Source of the DNA: Alphaproteobacteria bacterium
GTDB lineage: Bacteria; Pseudomonadota; Alphaproteobacteria; MPNO01; UBA2964
Length of the DNA stretch: 64,000 nucleotides
Assembly: GCA_012103315.1 (NCBI GenBank)
Contig: WLWZ01000009.1
Location: 1-64,000, forward strand
Direction of reading: 5' to 3'
A model generated the notes under the pieces. That model ran no database searches. It worked only from the letters and a program-made list of their open reading frames with translations, and had not been told where the DNA came from. Below, piece after piece: positions 44,398-53,979 of this stretch; position 1 is the first letter of the stretch; each line of letters begins with the position of its first letter. Made by a program: the position numbers and the translations under genes.

Positions 44398-44442
44398 AGC
44401 CGGGTGGGGGAGTGGGCCGGTTCAGTCAAAACATAAAAAGTA

Positions 44443-45249
44443 TTATTCCTGACGGACATTCTTGCTGAAGTCATAATCTTTGCTGCTGACGCAATCAAAG
44501 CGTGACATGATTGCTGTTCGGTCATAGGCCGGTGACAGCACCTCCAGCAGAAATTCTTTTTGCACTTTCCAGGCGGCTTCCGCCTGATCGCGACGATAGC
44601 GGCCGGGCATCGTGTCATTGAGCCAGCCATGTGGCGCGCCCGGGAAGACATGAACTGAATGGCTTTTGCCTTTCTCTTCCAGGCAATTGCGAAAACGCCG
44701 CACATGCGTCAGAGAGATCATGTGGTCAGCCTCGCCAAACATCCCCAGCACCGGACAATCGACTTTGGCAATCACGTCCGCTAAAGGCTCAGGATAGAGG
44801 TCGCTGGTTTCCCATTCACGATCTTGTGCTGCGCCATACCACACTAGCGCGGCAGCAACCCGGCGCCGAGCCGCAAGGATTAGCGGGTGGCGTCCGGTCT
44901 GGCAGACGCCTTTAACAGCGATGCAGTCATTATCGACCTCATCCATTGCTTCGAGCACATCAATAGCGGTGCTGAGATGTTCCGCTGCTTCGTCATCGGT
45001 AATGTCATAACGGTCATCCCCGGCATGCAACGCATCCTGATCCGGATGACGAAAGAAACAGTCGGGCGCGATACAGACGAAGCCTTCGTCGGCAAATCGT
45101 CCTGCGAGATCAAGCGTGTGCTGCACCAGCCCATAGCGTTCATGCATAATTACCACGGCGGGTAGGGGACGAGAGGTATTTGCCGGGGTAGCGATAAACG
45201 CGGGAAGGCCACTCTCGCAGGTGATTGTCTTGGTCGAAATGTCCGCCAT
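44443..45249 (-). CDS. Dienelactone hydrolase family protein
   Basis: 268 residues. The nucleophilic cysteine is in KGVCQTGRHPLI (GxCxG in place of GxSxG). MHERYGL near residue 35 gives the conserved Glu, FGEADHMISL the Asp and FPGAPHGWLN the His. These are the dienelactone hydrolase features; such enzymes open 4-carboxymethylenebutenolide or other lactones and esters. It is cytosolic. A GGGAGAG ribosome site is present. It converges with the acyl-CoA-dehydrogenase-like gene and is divergent from the next molybdenum gene. Confidence 0.92.
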   Translation of the reverse strand: MADISTKTITCESGLPAFIATPANTSRPLPAVVIMHERYGLVQHTLDLAGRFADEGFVCIAPDCFFRHPDQDALHAGDDRYDITDDEAAEHLSTAIDVLEAMDEVDNDCIAVKGVCQTGRHPLILAARRRVAAALVWYGAAQDREWETSDLYPEPLADVIAKVDCPVLGMFGEADHMISLTHVRRFRNCLEEKGKSHSVHVFPGAPHGWLNDTMPGRYRRDQAEAAWKVQKEFLLEVLSPAYDRTAIMSRFDCVSSKDYDFSKNVRQE

Positions 45250-45384
45250 TCTGGTCTCTCCCTGAAATGTCTTTCTGCGTTACCTGTAGCCAACGGCGAA
45301 GCGCGCCGATAGTCAAGGTCGGCCATCTGAATACCCAGAGAGCCGACTTTGCCAAGAGCGCAGAAATTCGCTATCACATATGTC

Positions 45385-47626
45385 ATGGCAACACAGAAAA
45401 AAGACCTTCTCGGCCAACGGCTGACGCGGCTTGAAGACCCTCCCTTGATTGCGGGGCAGGGAAACTATGCTGCCGATATCAATTTCCCCGACCAGCTACA
45501 TATGCGGATCGTTCGCAGCCCTTATGCGCATGCAAAAATCACGTCGATTGATACCGAGGAAGCGGCAGCAATTGCGGGTGTCGTTAAAATATGGACGAGC
45601 GAAGATATATCCGATTTGCCGCCGATTGATTTCCGCGCTGACAAATCATCGGAAGAGCTGAAACCGTTTCGTCAAAACGTGCTGGCGACGGAGCGCGTGC
45701 GCTATGTCGGCGATCCCGTCGTCGCGATCTTTGCTGAAGATCCTTATATCGCTGAAGATGCCGCTGATCTGGTAGTGATTAATGCCGAACAATTGCGGGT
45801 CATTGCATCAGCCGATGATGAGCCCGGTGAATTTGATGACGGGTTAAGCTCCGAAGCCGGTTTGCTGACTCATAGCTATGGCGACGTCGACGCTGCGTTC
45901 GCTGCCGCTGATACGGTGATTGAGCTTGATCTACGGACCGGGCGTCATTCCGGCGTGCCTATGGAAACCAGAGGAGCCATCGGCGTCTATGATGCTGATG
46001 ACGATATTCTGAAACTCTACGGCGCTGCGAAGGTCCCGCATCGTAATCGTGATACTTTGGTTCGGATGCTCGGGCGTGATGATGATAAGATCGAGCTTCA
46101 TGAAGGCCATACCGGTGGCGGGTTTGGTATTCGCGGTGAGCTGTACCCGGAAGATGTTCTGGTGCTTGTCGCCGCCATGCGGCTGGGGCGTTCTGTAAAA
46201 TGGATTGAAGACCGCCAGGAACACATGATGGCGGCCAATCAGGGCCGCAATCAGCATCATATGGTTAAAATTGCGGTCGATAAGAACGGCATGATCCTTG
46301 GGATGGAAGATGAGTTCTTTCATGATCAGGGTGGTTATGTCCGGACCCACGGAGCGAATGTGCCGAACCGCACCATGTGTATGCTGACCGGGGCCTATAA
46401 TGTGCCGGCCTATCGTGCTTTGTGTCATTTCCGGCTGACCAATAAGACACCGGCGGCGACCTATCGCGCGCCCGGACGGTTTGAAAGCACGTTTGTCCGC
46501 GAACGTCTGATGGATGCGCTTTCGGTGAAGCTTGGTATTGATCGGATCGAGCTGCGTCGCCGCAATCTGATTACTTCTGATCAAATGCCGTTCTCGCTGA
46601 ATTTTGATGAGCCCGGTGTCGAAAATATGGAAATCGACAATGGCGATTATCCCCAACTTCTGGATAAGGCGCTGACCTGGCTTAAATGGGATGAGCTGGA
46701 AGCAGACCTCGAACAGCGGCGCGCCGCTGGTGAAATGGTTGGGTCGGGGATTGGTGTCTTCGTCGAAGAAAGCGGCAAGGGGCCCTCTGACGGTGCGCAG
46801 ATTTCTGTCGATGAGAATGGCGATATAGAAGTGCTGACCGGCGGTGCATCGCTGGGACAGGGATTCGAGACAACGATGGCGCAGATTTGCGCTAATGCGC
46901 TCGGTGTTGATTACCAGCGCATCACCGTCATTCACGGCCAAACAAACCTAATTCCGTACGGCATCGGCGCCCATGCCGCCCGGGCAACCGTGATGACCGG
47001 CAGTGCAGTTAATGTTACGGCCCTGACTTTGCGGACCAAGGCACTCGATCTCGCAGCGGAGATGCTGCAGATGCCTGCCGATACACTCGATATCGTCGAT
47101 CACGCTGGCGGAGATTGCCCGGCGCAATGAAGAAGGGTTGGCGGCAGAAGATTTTCATAAAACCAAAGAATCCGCGTTCCCCTACGGTATTCATTTTGCC
47201 GTCGTCAAAGTCGATCCTGAGACGGGGCGCATTGATGTCGAGCGTTTCATGGTCGCCTACGATGTCGGCTGTATGGTCAATGAGATGTTGCTCGAAGGCC
47301 AATTGGTTGGTGGTTGTATTCAGGGGATTGGCGGTGCTCTGTATGAAGAATTCGTCTATAGCGACGAGGGTGAGCCGATGGCGGTGACCTTCGCTGATTA
47401 TATGATGCCGACGTTGGATCGCGTGCCGACAGTAGAATGCATGATCACCGAAGATGCACCGAGCCCGCATAATTTGCTCGGTCTCAAGGGCGGTGGTGAA
47501 GGTGGTATCAATGGTGTTGGTGCAGCGATTGCCGGCGCGATTGATCAGGCCGTCGGTATCCCTGGGGCGATTACCCAATTGCCGGTCACCCCGCAGCGCC
47601 TAAAAGAAATTCTGAAAAACGCCTAG
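45385..47626 (+). pseudogene. Molybdenum hydroxylase large subunit with deletion and frameshift
   Basis: From ATG 45385 the first frame encodes about 570 residues of a typical Mo subunit (RLEDPPLIAGQGNYAADI, GGGFGIRGELYPEDVLV, AATYRAPGRFESTF, GGASLGQGFETTMAQ). It leaves frame after LDIVD near 47098. The rest, ITLAEIARR then FAVVKVDPETGR and LKGGGEGGINGVGAAI, is in another frame to 47626. Compared with the close paralogue at 53980-56301, about 13 residues are missing at the joint, so a short deletion shifted the frame. No family-length protein can be made as it stands. Either decay or an assembly fault is possible. No clear ribosome site precedes the ATG. Confidence 0.85.
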
Positions 47627-47683
47627 AGGCCCTGCCTCTGTAAAATTATTCGCCGCCGATATGAGCGGTTGGGAGGAAATAAG

Positions 47684-48673
47684 ATGGGACAGAAGCTGGA
47701 ACTGACACTCGCGATGGGCGATTACGAAATCGTCCGCGCACTGAAAGATGGCACCGTTGAGCCAGATGGGATTAAGCTCAATATTCTGACCAAGATGGAT
47801 TCAACAACCCGTCATTGGCGGTTTTTGCGTAATCAGGACTTTGATGTCGCAGAATGCTCCTGCTCGTCCTACCTCGTGGCGCGCGATCAGGGGATGCCGT
47901 TTGAAGGCATCCCGGTGTTTCTGCACCGCCGGTTCCGTCATGGCTTTATGTTCATAAATACCCAAAAGGGCTTCAAAGAGCCGAAAGACCTGATCGGGTG
48001 TAAAATGGGGGTTAAACAGTTCCAGTCGAGCGCCCAGCTCTGGATGCGCGGTATTTTGGAACATGAATATGGCGTGCCGCACCGGTCGATGGAGTGGTTT
48101 TCAGAATTGGATGAAAGTATCGAGTTTGATCCACCGGAGGACCTCAAACTCACGCGTTTGCCAGATGACAAATCTGTGGAGACGATGCTGGCGGAAGGTG
48201 AGCTTGATGCCGTTCTGCATCCCGACCTGATCAAGCCTTTGGTCGATAAAGACCCTCGTGTTGGGCGGCTATTCCCTAATTTTAAGGAAGAGGAAGTCGC
48301 GTTCTTTGAGCGGACGCGTATTTTCCCCATTATGCATGTCCTTGGAATTAAAAGAGAAATTGTCGAGAAATACCCTTGGGTTCCGCTAAATCTTTATCAT
48401 GCCTTCAATGAAGCGAAAGCAGTGGCGATGAAGCGTATGGTCAACCCGCGCATCGTGCCGTTGGCGTGGTATCGCGAGTCCTGGGAAGAACAGGAAGAAA
48501 TTATGGGGTCTGACCCCTGGCAATACGGTATGACCGAGGATAACGAAAACCAGCTCACCAGACTGGTTGGATACTCGCATGAACAAGGCATGATCAAGCG
48601 TGAAATTCCGCTTGATGAGCTGTTTTTGCCGATGTCACAGGGTCGCAAGCGCGGTGAGGTGTTCAGGGTCTGA
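47684..48673 (+). CDS. 4,5-dihydroxyphthalate-decarboxylase-like / periplasmic-binding-fold protein
   Basis: 329 residues from ATG 47684, preceded by GGGAGGA. It has the type 2 solute-binding fold without a signal peptide. Marks include MGDYEIVRALKDGTVEPDGI at the start, ECSCSSYLVARDQGMPFEGI near residue 60, PVFLHRRFRHGFMFIN, DLIGCKMGVKQFQSSAQLW near 105 and a C-terminal YSHEQGMIKREIPLDELF. This is the pattern of 4,5-dihydroxyphthalate decarboxylase and its many uncharacterised relatives. It sits just before a complete molybdenum hydroxylase operon, so cytosolic decarboxylation of an aromatic diacid is plausible. Confidence 0.87.
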   Translation: MGQKLELTLAMGDYEIVRALKDGTVEPDGIKLNILTKMDSTTRHWRFLRNQDFDVAECSCSSYLVARDQGMPFEGIPVFLHRRFRHGFMFINTQKGFKEPKDLIGCKMGVKQFQSSAQLWMRGILEHEYGVPHRSMEWFSELDESIEFDPPEDLKLTRLPDDKSVETMLAEGELDAVLHPDLIKPLVDKDPRVGRLFPNFKEEEVAFFERTRIFPIMHVLGIKREIVEKYPWVPLNLYHAFNEAKAVAMKRMVNPRIVPLAWYRESWEEQEEIMGSDPWQYGMTEDNENQLTRLVGYSHEQGMIKREIPLDELFLPMSQGRKRGEVFRV

Positions 48674-48786
48674 TAAAAGCGCGTGTTTTCTGCCTGTTGG
48701 GGCTGGTTTTCGCGATAATGTTAGGCCATGATCACGTCCGACTTTACAACTTAGACTGATAAGAAAAGAAGGGGAGATCCGTAACA

Positions 48787-49656
48787 ATGGATGATGTGCG
48801 TTACGAGGCTCCGGAATCGCCGGATGCTGCATCTTCACTGCTTGCCGAAGCTGGCGGCGGTGGAAAGGTTTTTGCCGGTGGTACCGATGTCATGGTGCAA
48901 ATTCACGCCGAACTTATTGATCCCGGCGTAATCGTCGATATTAAAAATGTTCCTGGTACGCAGGAGATTTCTGAATCAGATGGTGCCTATACGTTTGGGG
49001 CCGCGACCGCAGGCATGGTTCTGATGGACCATGAAGGTTTTAGCTCTACGTGGCCTGGTGTCATTGATGGCGTTGCGCTCATTGGCTCGATCCAGGTTAA
49101 GGGTCGTGCTTCTGTTGGCGGCAACGTCTGTAACGCCTCTCCGGCGGCAGATAGTACACCGGCAATGATCGCTGCGGGGGCCATCTGTAATATCGTTGGA
49201 CCAGGTGGTGAACGGACAGCCCCGGTTGAAGACATCGTAACTGGCCCCGGCAAAACGTCGCTGGCGGATGGTGAGTTCATTATGTCTTTCTCCATGCCCA
49301 AGCGTCCGGCTCATTCCGGTGACGCTTATCTGCGGCTGACGCCGCGGACCGAAATGGATATCGCGGTGGTTGGTGCTGGTGTGAATATCACGCTGGATGA
49401 TGATGGAACCTGTACTGCGGCACGTGTATCACTCGGAGCTGTTGCGCCGACACCTTTATTGGTGGCTGATGCCGCTGCTGCGCTGATCGGCACCAAGGTC
49501 GATGATGCGGCCCTCACCAAGATGGGTGAAGCCTGCAGTGCTGCCTGCAATCCGATCTCGGATAAGCGGGGAACCAAGGAATACAGAATAAAAACTGCGG
49601 CTGTCATTGGACGGCGCGCGGCTGAAATTGCACTCGAACGGGCGAGAGAAAACTAA
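48787..49656 (+). CDS. Molybdenum hydroxylase FAD-binding (medium) subunit
   Basis: 289 residues of the CoxM type. FAD motifs are FAGGTDVMVQIHAELI near residue 31 and ASVGGNVCNASPAADSTPAM near 110. A C-terminal CO_deh_flav_C-like domain follows (ALTKMGEACSAACNPISDKRG). It passes electrons from the FeS subunit to an acceptor. GGGGAG lies before the ATG, and the stop overlaps the next start in TAATG. It is the first gene of a complete three-subunit set on the plus strand. Confidence 0.93.
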   Translation: MDDVRYEAPESPDAASSLLAEAGGGGKVFAGGTDVMVQIHAELIDPGVIVDIKNVPGTQEISESDGAYTFGAATAGMVLMDHEGFSSTWPGVIDGVALIGSIQVKGRASVGGNVCNASPAADSTPAMIAAGAICNIVGPGGERTAPVEDIVTGPGKTSLADGEFIMSFSMPKRPAHSGDAYLRLTPRTEMDIAVVGAGVNITLDDDGTCTAARVSLGAVAPTPLLVADAAAALIGTKVDDAALTKMGEACSAACNPISDKRGTKEYRIKTAAVIGRRAAEIALERAREN

Positions 49657-50138
49657 TGGCGAAAAGAAGTCACATAACATTGTCGGTGAACGGAGACGAG
49701 TACGAGACTCTCTGTGAACCTGATCAATCACTGGTCGATGTCCTGCGTAATGAGCTGGAACTGACCGGAACCAAGGAAGGTTGTTCAACAGGCGACTGCG
49801 GCGCATGCAGTATTCGTCTTGATGGCGATCTGGTTTGTTCTTGCCTGGTGCTGGGTGTTGAAGCAGAAGGCAAGGAAATTGAAACAATTGAGGGTATGGC
49901 GACGTCGGCGGAAGACCTGCATCCGTTGCAAACCAAATTCCTCGAAATCAACGGGCTACAATGTGGTATTTGCACACCGGGTATTTTGATCGCAGCGAAA
50001 GCCTTGCTCGAGAAAAACCCAGACCCAACCGAAACCGAAATCCGTTTCTGGCTCGCTGGCAATCTCTGCCGCTGCACCGGTTACGATAAAATCATTCGTT
50101 CTGTACAGGCTGCGGCCGAAGAAATGAGAAAGGGCTAA
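49656..50138 (+). CDS. Molybdenum hydroxylase 2Fe-2S (small) subunit
   Basis: 160 residues of the CoxS type. The plant-type ferredoxin cluster ligands are C43, C48, C51 and C63; the second 2Fe-2S cluster uses C103, C106, C138 and C140 (CGICTPG and CRCTGY). It shuttles electrons from the Mo centre to FAD. Translation is coupled to the FAD subunit by a TAATG overlap, and the Mo subunit starts 3 bases after its stop. Confidence 0.96.
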   Translation: MAKRSHITLSVNGDEYETLCEPDQSLVDVLRNELELTGTKEGCSTGDCGACSIRLDGDLVCSCLVLGVEAEGKEIETIEGMATSAEDLHPLQTKFLEINGLQCGICTPGILIAAKALLEKNPDPTETEIRFWLAGNLCRCTGYDKIIRSVQAAAEEMRKG

Positions 50139-50141
50139 ATC

Positions 50142-52430
50142 ATGGCGTCTATTCTTGAAGAAAGTGGATTTAATCCCGGTGCTGATCTGAAGATTGTCGG
50201 TACCAACCCCATTAAACATGATGGCCTCGACAAGGTTATGGGTCGGGCCAAGTTTGGCGCTGACGCATTCCTGCCAGGCATGCTGGTGGGTAAAATCCTG
50301 CGCAGCCCGCATGCGCATGCAAATATCAAATCAATCGACACCTCGAAGGCTGAAGCTCTGCCGGGCGTTAAGTCTGTTATCACAAGTGCCGATTTCCCGG
50401 AAAAGAAGGCAGGAACGCCTCCTGGCGATATGACCCGGAATGTTATGGCGCGTGAAAAAGCGCTTTATGACGGACATCCTGTCGCCGCGGTTGCCGCGAC
50501 CAGCGAAAAGATCGCCAAACAGGCTCTTAAGCTGATCGAAGTCGACTATGAAGTTCTGCCGCATGTCATCGATCCGGTTGAAGCGATGAAGCCAGACGCC
50601 CCCATTCTGCATGACTATCTGCGGACCAAGGGTGTAGACGGTGCAGAAGACAAGCAGACCAACGTAACGGAACGGATGGTTACGCAGCTTGGTGATGCCG
50701 ATACCGGTTTTGAAGAAGCTGACGTTATCGTTGAGCGGTCTTATGACAGCAAGCCGATGCATCAGGGTTATATCGAACCGCAGGGCTGCATCGCGGATTA
50801 TTCTGAAGACGGGCAGATTGAAGTCTGGTGCTGTACGCAGGCACCGTTCGTTTATCGTGATCGTCTGTCGGCCATCCTCGATATCGACTGCAACAAGATC
50901 AACGTGCAGCAGTCTGAACTCGGTGGTGGTTTTGGCGGCAAGACAGGGTTCTACGGCGAGCCTCTCGCGATCATGCTGTCCAAGAAAGCGTCTCGCGCGG
51001 TCAAGATCGTGTTGTCGCGGATCGAGGTGTTCCGTGGTACGGGGCCGGTTTCTGGCACCAGCTACACGATCAAAATGGGCTGTAAAAAGGACGGCACGAT
51101 CACAGCGGCGTCGGCTGAAATGATCTTCCAGTCTGGCCCATATGCCGGATCGATGTATTTCAACGCCCCGAATGCGATGTTCACACGCTACGACCTCAAG
51201 AACGTCGACATTACGGCTTATGAAGTCTTGTCGAACCGCCAAAAGGTTGCATCTTTCCGGGCGCCTTGTGTGCCGCAGATTGTCTTCGGTGTTGAAGGTG
51301 TCGTCGACGAGATGGCGCGCAAGATCGAAATGGACCCCATCGATTTCCGGCTCAAGAATGCCTGCGATGATGGTCATACGACGATCTATGGTGATACTTG
51401 GGGACCGATTGGTTTCATCGAAACCCTCAAACAAGCCAAGGAAAGTGACCATTACAAAACACCGGTCAAAGAAGGCGAAGGCCGCGGTATTTCTACTGGT
51501 TTCTGGTTCAACCGGGGTGGTGAAACCGCTGCTTCCCTGAACTTGGCGCCGGACGGAACGGTTACCATCGCTACTGGTACTGCCGATGTCGCTGGCTCAC
51601 GAATTTCGATCAGTATGATGGCGGCTGAAGAGCTCGGCATTCCTGTCGATCAGGTTCGGGTCAAGATGGTCGATACCAACTCGCTTGGCTTTAACCGGGT
51701 GACGGCGGGTAGCCGGACAACCTTTTCGGTTGGCATGGTAATCGTCGATTCCGCCCGCAAGTGTATTGCGGAACTGCGCAGCCGCGCCGCGGAAATGTGG
51801 GATGTGCCGGAAGATGGCGTTATCTTCGAAGATGGTATGGTCCGGCCTGCCAGTGCGAACGTTGGTGATTTCGAACCGATGTCGATTGCCGATATCTGTA
51901 AAAAGACCACGATGAGCCATGGCGCGATTTCCGGTCATACGGAAATGAACGTCACCGGCGCTGGGCCGGGCTTCGCCGTCAATATCGTTGACGTGAAGGT
52001 CGATGAAAACACTGGCCGTACGGACGTTACCCGTTACACCGTGATCCAGGACGTCGGTAAGGCTATTCATCCCGATCAGGTCGTCGGCCAGATCCAGGGC
52101 GGTGCCATTCAGGGCGTCGGCTGGGCATTGAACGAGGAATACATCTACGGTGACGACGGCCGGCTGCAGAATGCCGGTTTCCTTGATTATCGGATGCCGG
52201 TCGCTTCTGACGTACCGATGGTTGATACGATCATGGTGGAAGTGCCAAACCCGGCTCATCCGTTTGGACTGCGTGGTGTTGGTGAGGTGCCGGTGGTACC
52301 GACCATGGCCGCTGTCGGTAACGCGATTGGCGATGCCATCGGTATTCGCCCAACGTCATTGCCGATGTCGCCGCCGAAGGTCCTCGATATTATCGAGCAG
52401 GCTAAGGCAGAAGGCGTCTATAAAGGCTAA
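50142..52430 (+). CDS. Molybdenum hydroxylase large subunit (4-hydroxybenzoyl-CoA-reductase / nicotinate-dehydrogenase-like)
   Basis: 762 residues. Mo-cofactor segments are SELGGGFGGKTGFYGEP (near residue 263), VASFRAPCVPQIVFGVEG (near 368), ATGTADVAGSRISISMMA (near 470) and the C-terminal LRGVGEVPVVPTMAAVGNA with the catalytic Glu. The FRAPCVPQ loop differs from the RGPGR or RxPGR loops of the other copies in the window, pointing to another substrate. It is the third gene of the operon with FAD and FeS subunits and is followed by a strong terminator. Confidence 0.93.
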   Translation: MASILEESGFNPGADLKIVGTNPIKHDGLDKVMGRAKFGADAFLPGMLVGKILRSPHAHANIKSIDTSKAEALPGVKSVITSADFPEKKAGTPPGDMTRNVMAREKALYDGHPVAAVAATSEKIAKQALKLIEVDYEVLPHVIDPVEAMKPDAPILHDYLRTKGVDGAEDKQTNVTERMVTQLGDADTGFEEADVIVERSYDSKPMHQGYIEPQGCIADYSEDGQIEVWCCTQAPFVYRDRLSAILDIDCNKINVQQSELGGGFGGKTGFYGEPLAIMLSKKASRAVKIVLSRIEVFRGTGPVSGTSYTIKMGCKKDGTITAASAEMIFQSGPYAGSMYFNAPNAMFTRYDLKNVDITAYEVLSNRQKVASFRAPCVPQIVFGVEGVVDEMARKIEMDPIDFRLKNACDDGHTTIYGDTWGPIGFIETLKQAKESDHYKTPVKEGEGRGISTGFWFNRGGETAASLNLAPDGTVTIATGTADVAGSRISISMMAAEELGIPVDQVRVKMVDTNSLGFNRVTAGSRTTFSVGMVIVDSARKCIAELRSRAAEMWDVPEDGVIFEDGMVRPASANVGDFEPMSIADICKKTTMSHGAISGHTEMNVTGAGPGFAVNIVDVKVDENTGRTDVTRYTVIQDVGKAIHPDQVVGQIQGGAIQGVGWALNEEYIYGDDGRLQNAGFLDYRMPVASDVPMVDTIMVEVPNPAHPFGLRGVGEVPVVPTMAAVGNAIGDAIGIRPTSLPMSPPKVLDIIEQAKAEGVYKG

Positions 52431-52454
52431 GTCAGCAGACATACGCTGAAACGG

Positions 52455-52480
52455 AAACGGGGCCTTGCGGCCCCGTTTTT
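52455..52480 (+). terminator. Rho-independent terminator
   Basis: A 10-base stem AAACGGGGCC / GGCCCCGTTT with a TTGC loop, ending in five T (52476-52480). It lies 25 bases after the stop of the plus-strand molybdenum hydroxylase operon and ahead of the convergent UbiD-family gene. It is the clearest terminator in the window and could serve both strands. Confidence 0.92.
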
Positions 52481-52511
52481 GTTTGCGCTTTTCGCGCCGA
52501 ATTGAGATCGA

Positions 52512-53936
52512 TTACTTCGGTAGAACGTCGCCGAACTTTTTGAAGATCCGATCGTCGAGTTCTTTGGAATTTCGCGCGACAATCGGGAAAGTGTCCTTAC
52601 GGCGATAGGGGATACAGGCATCGACGACGACACGCGAGTTGCGTGGGTCTTCATGGCTGTAGCTCATCGGATCAAGATGGGTACTCCAGCAACCGTTAAG
52701 AACTTCGACACCATCCTGTGGATCGCAGCGCGTGCACATTGACCAAATCACGTCATTGAGGTTGGCGGGGTCGATATCGTCATCGACGACAATTACCCAG
52801 CGATTGGCATAAGCTCCGGCATGGCATTGCGAGGCAATGAGCCCTGCCTGTTTCGAATGGCCGCCATACATCTGTTTGATGGATACCGTTAGCCACATAC
52901 GGCTGCCACCAGCTTCATGGGCCCAAACGCCTTTGACCTCGGGAATACCGGCTGCTTCGAGCTGGTTCCATACAGCACCACAGCGATAGGTGCCGCGATA
53001 GAACGTGTCATCATTGGGCGGCACTGCCGGGATGGCCCCCATAAGGATGGGGTCGTCGCGGTGCATAAAGGTTTCGATGCGGATGGCTGGCTGAGTAGTT
53101 GCCCCGCCAGCGTAATAACCGGTCCATTCGCCGAGCGGGCCTTCATCGACCCGGTCATCAGGATGGATAAACCCTTCAAAGGCGATCTCGGCATTTGCCG
53201 GTACTGGCAGACCAGTTTTTGGCATGTTGATGATCTCAACGCCTTCGCCAATCAGCCCACCGGCGCAGTCATACTCATTTTTGCCAAAAGGCATTTCGAG
53301 CCCGGCAACCATGAACAAGGCTGGGTGCATACCGACAATGACAGCAATCGGGCAAGGTTCGCCCTTGGCATGATATTTGTTGCGAATGATATCGCCATGC
53401 TTGCCCTTGGATGTCATTAGAGAAGCGGTGTTGGCATCATGAGCCTGAACCCGATAGGCGCCATAGTTGATCCAGCCTGAATCCGGGTCTTTCATCACAA
53501 CCATGCAGGCCGTTCCAATGAAATAGCCGCCATCATGTTCATGCCATTTTGGTGTCGGGATTTTGGTAATGTCGATGTCCTGACCCTCGAACACATTGTC
53601 GAGGATCGGGCCGCCATTAACCTCAACTGGGGCATGGGTCGGCTGATCTTTCATATATTTGCGCCAGTAATCGACAAGCTCGACTTCGGATTTTTCGACG
53701 TCTTCACCAAGCGCGAGATTGATCCGCGGTACAGATGTCAGAATGTTGGCTAGGACACGAAAGTCTTTGGGATAGCCTGGAATGTCATCGAACATCACCG
53801 CCGGATTGGTCATCTGGCGCATATAGATGTCGACGATGGCGCCGATTTCTTCTTCTCGGTCGGCACCGGATACAACTTGCAACTGGCCATTGGCCTCAAG
53901 ATCGCTGATCCAGTCTCTTAAATCCTTGTTTGCCAC
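52512..53936 (-). CDS. UbiD-family (de)carboxylase
   Basis: 474 residues from a GTG start with AGGAGA before it. UbiD features are KDLRDWISDLEANGQLQVV at the N-terminus, TACMVVMKDPDSGWINYGAYR near residue 145, the glutamate/arginine region around EIAFEGFIHPDDRVDEGPLGEWTGYY (near 265, quoted by position only), and VDDDIDPANLNDVIWSM near 385. These enzymes use prenylated FMN, made by UbiX, for reversible decarboxylation of aromatic or alpha,beta-unsaturated acids; no ubiX is in the window. It lies between two opposed molybdenum hydroxylase operons. Confidence 0.94.
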   Translation of the reverse strand: MANKDLRDWISDLEANGQLQVVSGADREEEIGAIVDIYMRQMTNPAVMFDDIPGYPKDFRVLANILTSVPRINLALGEDVEKSEVELVDYWRKYMKDQPTHAPVEVNGGPILDNVFEGQDIDITKIPTPKWHEHDGGYFIGTACMVVMKDPDSGWINYGAYRVQAHDANTASLMTSKGKHGDIIRNKYHAKGEPCPIAVIVGMHPALFMVAGLEMPFGKNEYDCAGGLIGEGVEIINMPKTGLPVPANAEIAFEGFIHPDDRVDEGPLGEWTGYYAGGATTQPAIRIETFMHRDDPILMGAIPAVPPNDDTFYRGTYRCGAVWNQLEAAGIPEVKGVWAHEAGGSRMWLTVSIKQMYGGHSKQAGLIASQCHAGAYANRWVIVVDDDIDPANLNDVIWSMCTRCDPQDGVEVLNGCWSTHLDPMSYSHEDPRNSRVVVDACIPYRRKDTFPIVARNSKELDDRIFKKFGDVLPK

Positions 53937-53979
53937 GGATGTCTCCTTTTGCTCGATATTTTTTAGTGGCGCGAAACGC

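Noticed and set aside
45931..46941. Long open frame (336 codons) on the minus strand
   Set aside because: It lies antisense to a clear molybdenum hydroxylase gene, has no family features and is a by-product of codon bias in the sense gene.
47128..47137. TGA ending the first part of the molybdenum gene as a Sec codon
   Set aside because: The downstream homologous part is in another frame and residues are missing at the joint; the family has no Sec at this point.
50331..51452. Long open frame (373 codons) on the minus strand
   Set aside because: It is antisense to the Mo subunit at 50142-52430, which has all family motifs; the antisense translation is Arg/His-rich and featureless.
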